From Paracoccaceae bacterium (GTDB lineage Bacteria; Pseudomonadota; Alphaproteobacteria; Rhodobacterales; Rhodobacteraceae), in contig CANHLE010000010.1 of assembly GCA_947461435.1 (NCBI GenBank), positions 1-61,097 of the forward strand: a DNA stretch of 61,097 nucleotides, written 5' to 3'. Every line of letters begins with the position of its first letter. The stretch's first letter is position 1. Shown here in pieces: positions 40,636 to 49,766 of the stretch. The translations under genes were made by a program, and so were the position numbers. The notes beneath the pieces were generated by a model. The model was not told where the DNA came from and did no database searches. It was given only the letters and a program-made list of their open reading frames with translations.

Positions 40636-43600
40636 ATGCCCGAATTCAAAAAAATCCTGATTGCGAACCGGGGCGAAATCGCCATCCGCGTGATGCGCGC
40701 CGCGAACGAGATGGGCAAAAAGACGGTGGCCGTCTATGCCGAAGAAGACAAACTGTCGCTGCACCGGTTCAAAGCGGACGAAGCCTATTTGATCGGCAGC
40801 GGCCTGTCGCCCGTGGGCGCCTATCTGTCGATCCCCGAAATCATTCGTGTGGCCAAGATGGCCGGGGCCGATGCAATCCATCCCGGCTATGGTCTTTTGT
40901 CGGAAAACCCCGATTTTGTCGAAGCCTGCGATCAGGCGGGCATTACCTTCATCGGCCCGCGCGCCGAAACCATGCGCGCCTTGGGTGACAAGGCCAGCGC
41001 GCGGCGCGTCGCCATGGCGGCGGGCGTGCCCGTCATTCCCGCAACCGAGGTTCTGGGCGATGACATGACGCTGATCAAGGCCCAAGCGGCGGCGGTCGGC
41101 TATCCCCTCATGCTCAAGGCGTCATGGGGCGGGGGCGGACGCGGCATGCGCCCGATCCAGAACGAAGACGAGTTGGAACTGAAAGTGCGCGAGGGCCGCC
41201 GCGAGGCCGAAGCGGCCTTTGGCAACGGCGAGGGTTATCTTGAAAAGATGATCCTGCGCGCGCGCCACGTCGAGGTGCAGATCCTCGGCGACAAGATGGG
41301 CAACATCTATCACCTGTGGGAACGCGATTGCACCGTGCAGCGGCGCAACCAAAAGGTCGTGGAACGCGCCCCTGCCCCCTATCTGACAGACGCCCAGCGC
41401 GCCGAAGTCTGCGAGATGGGCCGCAAGATCTGCGCCCATGTGAATTACGAATGTGCCGGCACGGTCGAATTCCTGATGGATATGGACGATGGCAAATTCT
41501 ATTTCATCGAGGTGAACCCCCGTGTTCAGGTCGAACATACCGTCACCGAACAGGTCACCGGCATCGATATCGTGCAGGCCCAGATCCTGATCGAAGAAGG
41601 CAAGACCCTGGCCGAAGCCACAGGAATTGCCAGCCAGGCCGAGGTGCGCCTGAACGGGCATGCCCTGCAATGCCGCGTGACCACCGAAGACCCGATGAAC
41701 AACTTCATCCCCGACTACGGCCGCCTGACGGCCTATCGGTCGGCCACAGGCAACGGCATCCGGTTGGATGGCGGCACCGCTTATGCCGGCGGCGTTATCA
41801 CGCGCTACTATGACAGCTTGTTGGTCAAGGTCACGGCCCATGCCCAGACCCCCGAAAAGGCAATCGCGCGGATGGACCGGGCCCTGCGGGAATTCCGAAT
41901 CCGCGGTGTGGCCACAAACATCGAATTCGTGATCAACCTGCTGAAACACCCGACCTTTCTGAACGACACCTACACCACCAAATTCATCGACACGACGCCG
42001 GGCCTGTTTGCCTTCAAGAAACGCCGGGACCGGGCGACAAAGTTGCTGATCTACATCGCGGACATCACGGTGAACGGGCATCCCGAAACCGTCGGCCGCC
42101 CCAAACCCCACGCCGAGGCGCGCGCGCCCCGCGTGCCGGTCTTGCGGGCTGAACCCCCGATGGGCACCCGCAATCTGCTGGAACAAAAGGGCCCGCAGGC
42201 CGTCGCCGACTGGATGAAGGCGCAGAAAAAGGTTCTGATCACCGACACGACCATGCGCGACGGGCACCAGTCCCTTCTGGCCACCCGCATGCGCTCTATC
42301 GATATGATCAAGGTCGCGCCGGCCTATGCCGCAAACCTGTCGCAGTTGTTTTCCGTCGAATGCTGGGGCGGCGCCACCTTTGACGTCGCCTATCGTTTCT
42401 TGCAGGAATGCCCTTGGCAGCGCCTGCGCGATCTGCGCGCCGCCATGCCCAACCTGATGACGCAGATGCTTCTGCGCGCGTCAAACGGGGTGGGATACAC
42501 CAACTATCCCGACAACGTGGTCAAGGCTTTCGTCAAACAGGCCGCGCTGACGGGCGTCGATGTGTTCCGTGTCTTCGATTCGCTCAACTGGACCGAAAAT
42601 ATGCGCGTCGCCATGGATGCCGTGCTGGACGCGAACAAGATCTGCGAAGGCACGATTTGCTATACCGGCGATATGCTGGATCCGGCCCGTGCGAAATATG
42701 ATCTCAAATACTATGTGGACCGCGCCAAGGAACTGAAATCAGCCGGGGCGCATGTTCTGGGCCTCAAGGACATGGCGGGTCTTCTCAAGCCCGCGGCGGC
42801 GCGCCAACTGATCAAGACGCTGAAGCAGGAAATCGGTCTGCCGATCCATTTCCACACCCATGACACCTCGGGCGCCGCTGCCGCCACCATCCTGGCCGCC
42901 TGCGACGCCGGCGTCGATGCGATCGATGCGGCGATGGATGCATTTTCGGGCGGCACCTCGCAGCCCTGCCTTGGTTCGATCGTCGAGGCGCTGCGTCATA
43001 CCGATCGTGACACCGGTCTGGATATCGCCGCCATTCGCGAAATCTCCAACTACTGGGAGGCGGTGCGCGCCCAATACGCGGCCTTCGAATCCGGTCTGCC
43101 CGCCCCTGCATCCGAAGTGTACCTGCACGAAATGCCGGGCGGCCAATTCACCAACCTCAAGGCGCAAGCGCGGTCCTTGGGACTGGAGGAACGCTGGCAC
43201 GAGGTGGCGCAGGCCTATGCCGACGCCAACCAGATGTTTGGCGATATCGTCAAGGTGACCCCCTCTTCAAAGGTGGTGGGCGATATGGCCTTGATGATGG
43301 TCGCGCAAAACCTGACCCGCGCGCAGGTCGAAGACCCGAAGGTTGATGTGTCTTTCCCCGACAGCGTGGTTGACATGCTCAAGGGCAATCTGGGCCAACC
43401 CCATGGGGGCTGGCCGGCGGGGATTCAGAAAAAAGTGCTCAAGGGCGAAACCCCGATGGTCACCCGGCCCGGCGCGGCCATGCCCGATGTTGATCTGGAA
43501 TCGGTGCGCGCAAAACTCTCCAAGGAACTGAACGGGCTGAAGATCGATGACGAAGATCTCAATGGCTATCTGATGTATCCAAAGGTCTTTCTGGATTATA

Positions 43601-44076
43601 TGGGCCGCCACAAATTGTACGGTCCCGTGCGCAGTCTGCCGACAAAGACCTTCTTTTATGGCATGCAACCGGGCGACGAGATTACCGCAGAAATCGACGC
43701 GGGAAAGACCTTGGAAATCCGTCTGCAAGCCGTCGGAGAGACGACCGAGGATGGCGAGGTCAAGGTCTTTTTCGAACTGAACGGACAGCCGCGCGTCACC
43801 CGCGTGCCCAACCGCGCCGTCAAGGCCAAGACCGCGGCCAAGCCCAAGGCCAGCGAAAGCAACCCCAATCACCTTGGTGCGCCCATGCCGGGGGCCGTGG
43901 CATCGGTTGCTGTTGTGGCGGGCCAAAAGGTAAAAGCGGGCGATTTGCTGCTGACGATCGAGGCGATGAAAATGGAAACCGGCCTTCATGCCGACCGCGA
44001 GGCCACGATCAAGGCGCTCTTTGTGCAACCGGGCAGCCAGATAGACGCCAAGGATCTGCTGATCGAACTGGAATAG
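40636..44076 (+). CDS. pyc: Pyruvate carboxylase
   Basis: A 1146-residue single-chain enzyme that makes oxaloacetate from pyruvate and bicarbonate. The biotin carboxylase part (about 1-450) has YGLLSENPDF, KASWGGGGRGMR and EVNPRVQVEHTVTEQVTG. The carboxyltransferase part (about 530-800) has TDTTMRDGHQSLLATRMR and IHFHTHDTSG. The C-terminal biotinyl domain has the modified Lys in EAMKMETG (about residue 1115). ATG at 40636 is chosen because GGAG lies upstream and the N-terminus matches the family. It is a single-gene unit. Confidence 0.97.
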   Translation: MPEFKKILIANRGEIAIRVMRAANEMGKKTVAVYAEEDKLSLHRFKADEAYLIGSGLSPVGAYLSIPEIIRVAKMAGADAIHPGYGLLSENPDFVEACDQAGITFIGPRAETMRALGDKASARRVAMAAGVPVIPATEVLGDDMTLIKAQAAAVGYPLMLKASWGGGGRGMRPIQNEDELELKVREGRREAEAAFGNGEGYLEKMILRARHVEVQILGDKMGNIYHLWERDCTVQRRNQKVVERAPAPYLTDAQRAEVCEMGRKICAHVNYECAGTVEFLMDMDDGKFYFIEVNPRVQVEHTVTEQVTGIDIVQAQILIEEGKTLAEATGIASQAEVRLNGHALQCRVTTEDPMNNFIPDYGRLTAYRSATGNGIRLDGGTAYAGGVITRYYDSLLVKVTAHAQTPEKAIARMDRALREFRIRGVATNIEFVINLLKHPTFLNDTYTTKFIDTTPGLFAFKKRRDRATKLLIYIADITVNGHPETVGRPKPHAEARAPRVPVLRAEPPMGTRNLLEQKGPQAVADWMKAQKKVLITDTTMRDGHQSLLATRMRSIDMIKVAPAYAANLSQLFSVECWGGATFDVAYRFLQECPWQRLRDLRAAMPNLMTQMLLRASNGVGYTNYPDNVVKAFVKQAALTGVDVFRVFDSLNWTENMRVAMDAVLDANKICEGTICYTGDMLDPARAKYDLKYYVDRAKELKSAGAHVLGLKDMAGLLKPAAARQLIKTLKQEIGLPIHFHTHDTSGAAAATILAACDAGVDAIDAAMDAFSGGTSQPCLGSIVEALRHTDRDTGLDIAAIREISNYWEAVRAQYAAFESGLPAPASEVYLHEMPGGQFTNLKAQARSLGLEERWHEVAQAYADANQMFGDIVKVTPSSKVVGDMALMMVAQNLTRAQVEDPKVDVSFPDSVVDMLKGNLGQPHGGWPAGIQKKVLKGETPMVTRPGAAMPDVDLESVRAKLSKELNGLKIDDEDLNGYLMYPKVFLDYMGRHKLYGPVRSLPTKTFFYGMQPGDEITAEIDAGKTLEIRLQAVGETTEDGEVKVFFELNGQPRVTRVPNRAVKAKTAAKPKASESNPNHLGAPMPGAVASVAVVAGQKVKAGDLLLTIEAMKMETGLHADREATIKALFVQPGSQIDAKDLLIELE

Positions 44077-44471
44077 CCCCGCATCATCAGCGATGCGTCT
44101 CTTCTGGCGGCCCTTGCCGCCAGAAGGAAGCGGCAATTTATTGGGGCGCAACAGGCCCAAAACCGATATGGCGCGGCAGACTCAACGGCAATAGCGCCCT
44201 CGTGCCCCGTTTTTTGCATTTTGCCGGCTTGCCAGCTGTTCGGTGCGGCCCCTTAAGCCTTTGATCAGACTTTTGCCGTACCTCATGCGCGCCAAGGCCA
44301 ATGCGGCCCTGTGGTGAATTCCTTCCCGGCGCGGCGCCAAATCGCCCAGCGCCCGCCGTGACGGGGCGCTTGTTGCCAAACTCTGACCGGCCGGTCAGCG
44401 GCAGAAAAAACGGTTAAAAAACTGCAATTGAGTTCGCTCAATCCCCGCAGCCCGCAAGACCCCCGCAGGCG
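44077..44471. other. Intergenic region after pyc
   Basis: No gene is supported in these 395 bases. A perfect 11-bp hairpin, CTTCTGGCGGC-CCTT-GCCGCCAGAAG (44101-44126), follows pyc, but the bases after it are GAAGCGGCAATTT, so it is a weak terminator. Toward the right is the phnA terminator on the minus strand. The 65-codon minus frame at 44182-44379 has no motif or ribosome site. Confidence 0.6.
44416..44442 (-). terminator. Terminator of the PhnA-type gene
   Basis: On the minus strand ATTGAG-CGAA-CTCAAT (44442-44427) is followed by TGCAGTTTTTT (to 44416). The stem is only 6 bp but the T tract is strong. Confidence 0.5.
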
Positions 44472-44993
44472 TCAGCGTTTTTTGACGAACTCGGTCAAAA
44501 GAACGATTCTTTGCCCCTCAACCCGCCCCTCGATCTGCGAGGCGGTATCAGAAACCAACGAAATTCCCCGCACCACAGTGCCCCGCTTTGCCGTAAAATT
44601 CGCGCCTTTCACCACCAGATCCTTGATCAAGACCACGCTGTCGCCTTGGGCCAGAACCGCACCATTCGAATCGCGGTGCACGGCCGCGCCCGCCATCTGG
44701 GTCCAGCCTTCAACCTCGGGGGTCAGCGCCATCGCGCCGCGGGCTTCGGTGGCCCATGGTTGCTCCAGCGCACCCAGCTTGCGCCACACCGCGAACTGTA
44801 TCGCCGGCTCTTGCGACCAGGCCGCCCCTTCCAAAGCACGCCAATGGCTTGGCTCTGCCTCCGCCTCGCCCCGGCACAGCGGGCACAAAACGATCTGCCC
44901 GGCGGGTGCCACATCGACCTCCTCCAACCCGTCCCCCGCGCCGCAAAATTCACATGTTCCGCCCGAGCGGATCAAAAGGTCAGACAGCGCCAT
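44472..44993 (-). CDS. PhnA/YjdM-family protein
   Basis: A 173-residue protein. The N-terminus has a zinc-ribbon-like CEFCGAGDG and LCPLCRGE. The C-terminal domain (about 105-173) is the PhnA domain: GAVLAQGDSVVLIKDLVVKG and VRGISLVSDTASQIEGRV. The family was named from a phosphonate operon, but its real function is not settled, and no phn genes lie here. ATG at 44993 is chosen (AAGGAG seven bases upstream); ATG at 44999 would be only one base from that site. Confidence 0.82.
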   Translation of the reverse strand: MALSDLLIRSGGTCEFCGAGDGLEEVDVAPAGQIVLCPLCRGEAEAEPSHWRALEGAAWSQEPAIQFAVWRKLGALEQPWATEARGAMALTPEVEGWTQMAGAAVHRDSNGAVLAQGDSVVLIKDLVVKGANFTAKRGTVVRGISLVSDTASQIEGRVEGQRIVLLTEFVKKR

Positions 44994-45132
44994 GCACATT
45001 CTCCTTGCGATTGTCTTGCGCCTAGTCCTTTGGACCGGAAAACGAAACCCCCGATGAAAAAATCGGCCCCAAAGCGTTTTCCCCCTTGCCTCCTCGCCAA
45101 GGGTTCCCTAAATCCCGCCTCGTTCAGACGGT

Positions 45133-45207
45133 GCGGGCGTAGCTCAGGGGTAGAGCATAACCTTGCCAAGGTTAGGGTCGAGGGTTCGAATCCCTTCGCC
45201 CGCTCCA
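45133..45207 (+). tRNA. tRNA-Gly(GCC), copy 1
   Basis: A 75-base cloverleaf including an encoded CCA. Acceptor GCGGGCG/CGCCCGC, D arm with AGCTCAGGGGTAGAGC, anticodon stem TAACC/GGTTA with loop TTGCCAA (anticodon GCC), T loop GGTTCGAATCC. TTGCCT-N17-TAAATC (45086-45114) is a likely promoter. Identical to copy 2. Confidence 0.98.
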
Positions 45208-45219
45208 ATGAACCGCACG

Positions 45220-45251
45220 AAGGGCTCCCATTCGGGGGCCCTTTTGCTTTT
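45220..45251 (+). terminator. Terminator after tRNA-Gly copy 1
   Basis: AAGGGCTCCC (45220-45229), loop ATTC, GGGGGCCCTT (45234-45243), with one U-G pair, followed by TTGCTTTTGG. Confidence 0.75.
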
Positions 45252-45324
45252 GGTCCCCCCACAGTTTGCCCCAAAGATCCTCTTGCCCTTGCCTGCGACA
45301 TGCTCTAGTCAGCGCGAACGGAGT

Positions 45325-45399
45325 GCGGGCGTAGCTCAGGGGTAGAGCATAACCTTGCCAAGGTTAGGGTCGAGGGTTCGAATCCCTTCGCCCGCTCCA
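45325..45399 (+). tRNA. tRNA-Gly(GCC), copy 2
   Basis: Base-for-base identical to the tRNA at 45133-45207, with anticodon GCC and encoded CCA. The 117 bases between the two do not repeat. A weak promoter TTGCCC-N17-TAGTCA (45283-45311) and its own terminator suggest independent expression. Confidence 0.98.
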
Positions 45400-45403
45400 A
45401 TCA

Positions 45404-45443
45404 AAAGGCCGCTGTCAGCGATGACAGCGGCCTTTGGTTTTAT
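45404..45443 (+). terminator. Terminator after tRNA-Gly copy 2
   Basis: Perfect 14-bp stem AAAGGCCGCTGTCA (45404-45417) with TGACAGCGGCCTTT (45422-45435), loop GCGA, then GGTTTTAT. The A/T ends let it act in both directions, also ending the convergent esterase transcript. Confidence 0.88.
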
Positions 45444-45464
45444 TGGGTCTTAAGGGTTTGCCCC

Positions 45465-46421
45465 CTAAAACCGCCCCTTGGCCCACGTCAATTGCGCCGC
45501 CTCTTGCGCCGGACCGCCGCCTTCGTGGTCGTTGAAGGTGTAGCGTTCCATGGTTTTGTCCCCGCCATAGGCGTTAAAGGCCGCATAAACAGAGGACGGC
45601 GGGCAGATTGTGTCCATCAGGCCCACCGAAAACAGGGCGGGCGCGCGGGCGCGGGCGGAAAAATGGACACCATCGAAATAGGACAGGGTTTGAAACACCG
45701 CCTCTTCGGCACCGCGGTGCACCGACAGATAGCGCGAGATTTCCAGATAGGGGTCGCGGCTGGCCACCCCGACAGAGCGGTAAAAGTCGCACAGATAGGG
45801 CACATCGGGCATAACCCCCGCCAGCCCCGGCACCAGCCCTGCCACCGCCAACGATATCCCCCCGCCTTGCGATCCCCCGCAGACGGCGATCCGTGCTGCA
45901 TCAACCCCGGGCAACCCTGCGGCCGCCTCGACCGCGCGCACGGCATCGGTGAAGACACGTCGGTAATAATAGGTCTCGCGCGCGCCGATCCCCCGCGTCA
46001 TGAACCCCGGATGGGCCGGATCAGACCCAACAGGATCGGGCGTTCCCCCCGCCGACCACGAAGACCCCTGTCCTCGCGTGTCCATGACCAAAACCGCCCG
46101 TCCCGACGCGGCCCACAGCAGATGTTCGTGGGCAAAGGACCGCCCACCACCATAGCCGATAAACTTTACCACCGCCGACGTGGCCCCCCCTTTGGGCAGC
46201 AGAACCCAAGCCTTGACCCGGTGCCCGCCAAATCCCGCAAAGCTGGCATCAAAAACATCAACCGCCGACAGACCGCTATCGTGCGGCGTCAAGGTCAGAT
46301 CCAGATCGTGGCTGCGCGCCTCGGCCAAGGTTTTGGCCCAAAAGGCATCAAAATCGGCCGGGGCTGTGGCCGAAGAACGGTAGTCGGCCACATGATCGGG
46401 CCAAAGGTCGGGAAAGGGCAT
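45465..46421 (-). CDS. Acetyl xylan esterase / cephalosporin deacetylase (CE7)
   Basis: A 318-residue alpha/beta hydrolase, the normal CE7 length. The catalytic triad fits Ser184 (GGSQGGG), Asp270 (LMDTICPPS) and His299 (NDHEGGG); the RGQGSS segment at 116-121 and YYYRRVFTDAVRAVEA are also family hallmarks. CE7 enzymes remove acetyl groups from xylo-oligosaccharides and cephalosporins; no xylan genes lie here. ATG at 46421 (GAGG upstream) is preferred. Divergent from hisB. Confidence 0.9.
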   Translation of the reverse strand: MPFPDLWPDHVADYRSSATAPADFDAFWAKTLAEARSHDLDLTLTPHDSGLSAVDVFDASFAGFGGHRVKAWVLLPKGGATSAVVKFIGYGGGRSFAHEHLLWAASGRAVLVMDTRGQGSSWSAGGTPDPVGSDPAHPGFMTRGIGARETYYYRRVFTDAVRAVEAAAGLPGVDAARIAVCGGSQGGGISLAVAGLVPGLAGVMPDVPYLCDFYRSVGVASRDPYLEISRYLSVHRGAEEAVFQTLSYFDGVHFSARARAPALFSVGLMDTICPPSSVYAAFNAYGGDKTMERYTFNDHEGGGPAQEAAQLTWAKGRF

Positions 46422-46546
46422 GGGTACCTCGCTGTTTTGGGCACAAAACCGCATTGGCGCGCGGCTGCCAAGCCAAATCGCAGGCAAACCCTTTCCCCCT
46501 GCGCCGCCGCCGCCTATAAGGCGGCTGAAACCAAGGGAGTATCCCC

Positions 46547-47134
46547 ATGCGCAAGGCCGAGATCACCCGGAAAACCAACGAAACCGCGATCACGGTCGCT
46601 CTTGATCTGGATGGCACGGGCGCCTGCACCTCGCAGACCGGAATCGGGTTTTTCGACCACATGATCGACCAGCTGGCCCGCCATTCCCTGATCGACATTA
46701 CCCTGTCGGCGAAAGGCGATCTGCACATCGACGACCACCACACCGTCGAAGACTGCGCCATCGCACTGGGCCAGGCCCTGACCGCCGCCTTGGGCGACAA
46801 ACGGGGTATCCGGCGCTATGGGCATTTCAATCTGGCGATGGACGATGCGCAAATCGCCACGGCGCTCGATCTGTCGGGCCGTCCCTATCTGGTTTGGAAT
46901 GTGACGCATCCCACTGCCAAAATCGGCACCTTCGATACCGAACTTGTGCGGGAATTCTTTCAAGCCCTGTCCACCCATGGCGGCATCACCTTGCATGTCG
47001 ATCAGATCCACGGGCTGAACAGCCACCACATCGCCGAGGCCACCTTCAAATCCTTGGCCCGCGCCCTGCGCATGGCCGTGGAGATGGACCCCCGAATGGC
47101 AGGCGCGCTGCCGTCGACCAAGGGTTCGCTTTAG
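46547..47134 (+). CDS. hisB: Imidazoleglycerol-phosphate dehydratase
   Basis: A 195-residue enzyme for step 6/7 of histidine synthesis, forming imidazole acetol-phosphate. Mn2+-binding motifs: [31 protein letters not shown] (HHXXED) and the second half [17 protein letters not shown]. It lacks the HisB phosphatase domain of enterobacteria, as usual outside that group. AAGGGAG lies seven bases before ATG. First gene of a hisB-hisH pair. Confidence 0.96.
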   Translation: MRKAEITRKTNETAITVALDLDGTGACTSQTGIGFFDHMIDQLARHSLIDITLSAKGDLHIDDHHTVEDCAIALGQALTAALGDKRGIRRYGHFNLAMDDAQIATALDLSGRPYLVWNVTHPTAKIGTFDTELVREFFQALSTHGGITLHVDQIHGLNSHHIAEATFKSLARALRMAVEMDPRMAGALPSTKGSL

Positions 47135-47202
47135 GCGTACCGCCCGTCCAAAACACGTATCGCCGACAGCGTCACCGCTTTCGGCCGCGCCAAGGGTTCA
47201 AC

Positions 47203-47841
47203 ATGCTGACCGTGCTTGTCGATTACGATTCAGGAAATCTGCATTCGGCCGAAAAGGCCTTTCAACGCATGGCGCTTGAAGGGGGCCACGGCCAGATCCT
47301 TGTGTCGTCGCGCCCCGAAGACGTGGCGCGGGCGGACCGCATCGTGCTTCCGGGCGATGGGGCCTTTCCGTCCTGCCGCCGGGCCTTGGGCAGTTATGGC
47401 GGTCTGTTCGAGGCCATCGAAGAAGCCGTGACACAGCGCGCGCGCCCGTTTTTGGGGATCTGTGTCGGCATGCAGATGATGGCCACGCTGGGCCGCGAAT
47501 ACGAAGACGTGCCCGGCTTTGGCTGGATCGCGGGGGACGTGGTCAAGATCACCCCCTCTGATCCGGCGCTGAAGGTGCCGCATATGGGGTGGAATGACCT
47601 TGTGATCGACCATCCCCATCCGGTTTTGGCGGGGCTGACGACGGGCGATCACGCCTATTTCGTCCATAGCTATCACTTCAAGGTGCGCAAGCCGTCCGAG
47701 CGGTTGGCCCATGTCGATTACGCCGGCGACATCACGGCGATCATCGGACGGGATACCATGGTGGGCACGCAGTTCCACCCCGAAAAAAGCCAGTCTACGG
47801 GGCTGCGGCTGATCTCGAACTTTCTGGCTTGGGCCCCGTAA
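47203..47841 (+). CDS. hisH: Imidazole glycerol phosphate synthase, glutaminase subunit
   Basis: A 212-residue class I glutamine amidotransferase that feeds ammonia to HisF. Nucleophile Cys87 in FLGICVGMQMM; the His-Glu pair is in TQFHPEKSQ near the C-terminus. ATG at 47203 has AAGGG six bases upstream; the frame is open far upstream into hisB but not coding there. Its partner HisF is 3.5 kb away. Confidence 0.95.
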   Translation: MLTVLVDYDSGNLHSAEKAFQRMALEGGHGQILVSSRPEDVARADRIVLPGDGAFPSCRRALGSYGGLFEAIEEAVTQRARPFLGICVGMQMMATLGREYEDVPGFGWIAGDVVKITPSDPALKVPHMGWNDLVIDHPHPVLAGLTTGDHAYFVHSYHFKVRKPSERLAHVDYAGDITAIIGRDTMVGTQFHPEKSQSTGLRLISNFLAWAP

Positions 47842-47847
47842 ATCCGT

Positions 47848-48118
47848 GGATCTTCCAACCGTCCTTGACCCGATCGTGGCGCCCGATCGGGCTGGGGTGG
47901 CCGACGATATCGCGGAACTTGCGGGGGGGACCCGGGGGTGTTCGGGATCGCGGTGGTTCTGGCGGACGCACGCGGCTTGACGGCGGGGGATGCCGATCTG
48001 GGGGTTTCGGTCCAGTCCATCTTCAAGGTCACTACCTTGGCCATCCCGCAGGGCAATTCGCAGCTTGGCACCCGTGGGGTCGAACGGTTGGCAAGGGCAT
48101 GGGCTGGTCCGTCTTCGG
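47848..48118 (+). pseudogene. glsA: N-terminal remnant of glutaminase GlsA
   Basis: Reading from GTG 47848 gives VDLPTVLDPIVAPDRAGVAD, then DIAELAGG; after a frameshift near 47935 the next frame gives FGIAVVLADARGLTAGDADL and VSVQSIFKVTTLAIPQG. These match the start of beta-lactamase-like glutaminases (normally about 300 residues). The active-site QSISK has become QSIFK, so the nucleophile Ser is lost. Homology fades near 48060-48118 and the remainder of the gene is missing. It is dead by frameshift, active-site loss and truncation. Confidence 0.8.
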
Positions 48119-48346
48119 CTAAACCGTCCAGCAGCGTTTGCAAGCACGAAAGCCGGCCGCCTCTGCCGACGCACGCGTGTCGAACAGACTGACGTTTTTC
48201 CGGTTCGGGGTCCGGGCGGGGCAGCCGTCGCGGCAATAGATGCCTGTCGTTCGCACAGCATACAGAACCGGCGCCGCGTGCCGCAGGGTCAGCGCTTGCC
48301 ATTCGCCGTCGCTGGGCGGGCGGCCGGGGATCACGATCTTGCCCAT
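48119..48346 (-). pseudogene. ada: N-terminal fragment of Ada (methylphosphotriester domain)
   Basis: The 75-residue frame contains the Ada zinc domain: YAVRTTGIYCRDGCPARTP and AAGFRACKRC. Cys38, Cys42, Cys69 and Cys72 keep the exact numbering of E. coli Ada. It stops three residues after Cys72, so the AraC-type and methyltransferase domains are missing. In Ada the N domain accepts methyl groups from DNA phosphotriesters and turns the protein into an activator. The end abuts the glsA remnant, which points to one deletion that cut both. A functional stand-alone zinc domain cannot be excluded. It overlaps the end of the DMT gene by 16 bases. Confidence 0.75.
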
Positions 48347-49212
48347 CGCCAAACCCGTCCGTCGATTGCCAAAAGGCCCAGTGCGATCAGGGCAAAGCCA
48401 AACACATGCCGGGGCAAAAGATGTTCGCCCAAAAAGCCGATGCCCAGCGCCATAGCAGAGACCGGGATCAAGAAAGTCACCAGCGACAGCATCGTCGCGC
48501 CGGCCGAGGCGAGGAGGCGAAAGAAGATCAGATAGGCCAGCGCGGTGGACAGGCTGATCAGACACAGCATCGCGATCAGACTTTGCATCGGCGGCAGGGG
48601 CAAAGACCATGGCCGATCCAGCGCCAGCCAAAACGGCACCAGCATAACGGCGGCCGAGGTGACCTGACCAAAGGCCACCTGTTCAGGCGCCAGACCCATC
48701 GGCTTGAACCGTCGGCCCCAAACACCCGCCAGACCATAAGACAGGGCCGCGCCCAGACAGGCCAAAATGGCCCATGCCGTGCCGCCCGCCTTGCCCCCGG
48801 TCATGACCAGAACACCCGAAAAGCCCAAAACAATCGCCAAGGACTTGGCCCGTGTCAGCTTTTCATCCGAGGTAAAGACATGGGCCGCAAGCACCGTCCA
48901 CAAGGGTGTTGTGGCATTCACGATGGCGGCCAAGGCGCCTTCGATCTGGTTTTGCGCCAAAACAAACAAGGTAAAGGGGATGGCGTTGTTCATAAATCCC
49001 TGTACCGCAAGCGCCTGCCACGCGCGGGTGCCCGACGGAAAGCCGATGCCGCGCGCCCAGATCCACAGCGCCAACAGCAGCCCCGCGCCCGCCACACGCG
49101 CCCAGACGATTGTCAGAACGGGCAAGCCCCGCAACGCCAGTTCCACAAAGAAGAACGACCCGCCCCAAAGAAGGGACAAGATCGCCAGCATCATCCAGTT
49201 TCGCGACGTCAT
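48331..49212 (-). CDS. EamA/DMT-family transporter
   Basis: A 293-residue membrane protein with ten hydrophobic segments and two EamA repeats (LSLLWGGSFFFVELALRGLP; ILACLGAALSYGLAGVWGRR). Members export amino acids or other metabolites; the substrate is unknown. ATG at 49212 is chosen with GGGGGG upstream. It lies between hisH and hisA on the opposite strand, with the ada fragment overlapping its end. Confidence 0.88.
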   Translation of the reverse strand: MTSRNWMMLAILSLLWGGSFFFVELALRGLPVLTIVWARVAGAGLLLALWIWARGIGFPSGTRAWQALAVQGFMNNAIPFTLFVLAQNQIEGALAAIVNATTPLWTVLAAHVFTSDEKLTRAKSLAIVLGFSGVLVMTGGKAGGTAWAILACLGAALSYGLAGVWGRRFKPMGLAPEQVAFGQVTSAAVMLVPFWLALDRPWSLPLPPMQSLIAMLCLISLSTALAYLIFFRLLASAGATMLSLVTFLIPVSAMALGIGFLGEHLLPRHVFGFALIALGLLAIDGRVWRWARS

Positions 49213-49272
49213 CTTAGCCCCCCGTTTCGGCCCTTGTATCAAAGGGCGCGGCGCGGGGCGACCCGAAGCGTG

Positions 49273-49668
49273 CTATTTCACGCGCGTCCAGGTGCCGCCA
49301 TCCCGGCAAATTCCCAAAAAGCAGCCGCGCACATGCAGCAAATCGCCGTCGAGGATCAGTTCAGACGCATAGGTGGTGTCGCGGTCGGGCGACCAAACCT
49401 TGCCGCCATCATAACGTCCATCCCCTGCCGGGATCATATCCCACAGGATCTGCCTGCCCAAATTGCCGCCCTCTGTCGCGGTTTCACCTTGGGCGTTGAC
49501 CCCCTTGACCAAAACCCCGCAGATCGCGTCGGCGCAAGCGGCAACCATGACGAAGCCATAACTGCCATCGTCTTGCGGCGCGGTTTTCCAAAGACCCTCT
49601 ACCGGATCCGCCAAAGCGGCCCCGGCGTATCCCAAAGCGGCCAGCGCAGCAAACCAGAACTTATGCAT
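49273..49668 (-). CDS. DUF2147 exported protein, copy A
   Basis: A 131-residue protein with a signal peptide (cut after ALA, about residue 20) and a DUF2147 domain: [40 protein letters not shown] and [18 protein letters not shown]. Function unknown; it would be periplasmic. The two pairs of cysteines fit disulfides. It is about half identical by eye to the next gene (49767-50159), so the two are tandem paralogues. Confidence 0.8.
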   Translation of the reverse strand: MHKFWFAALAALGYAGAALADPVEGLWKTAPQDDGSYGFVMVAACADAICGVLVKGVNAQGETATEGGNLGRQILWDMIPAGDGRYDGGKVWSPDRDTTYASELILDGDLLHVRGCFLGICRDGGTWTRVK

Positions 49669-49720
49669 TCTTACCCCTTAAACCATGACCAAACCAAAAA
49701 ATGTCGTGGACCCGTCCGGA

Positions 49721-49744
49721 AAATCCAGCGACTTTCATCGCTGG
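49721..49744 (-). terminator. Terminator of DUF2147 copy B
   Basis: On the minus strand CCAGCGA (49744-49738) pairs with TCGCTGG (49731-49725), followed by ATTTTCC. Placed just past the stop at 49767. Confidence 0.55.
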
Positions 49745-49766
49745 ACAATGTCTTGCAAGGCACCGG

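Noticed and set aside
44182-44379. Minus-strand 65-residue frame between pyc and phnA
   Set aside because: Arg-rich composition typical of a random GC-rich frame; no motif or ribosome site.
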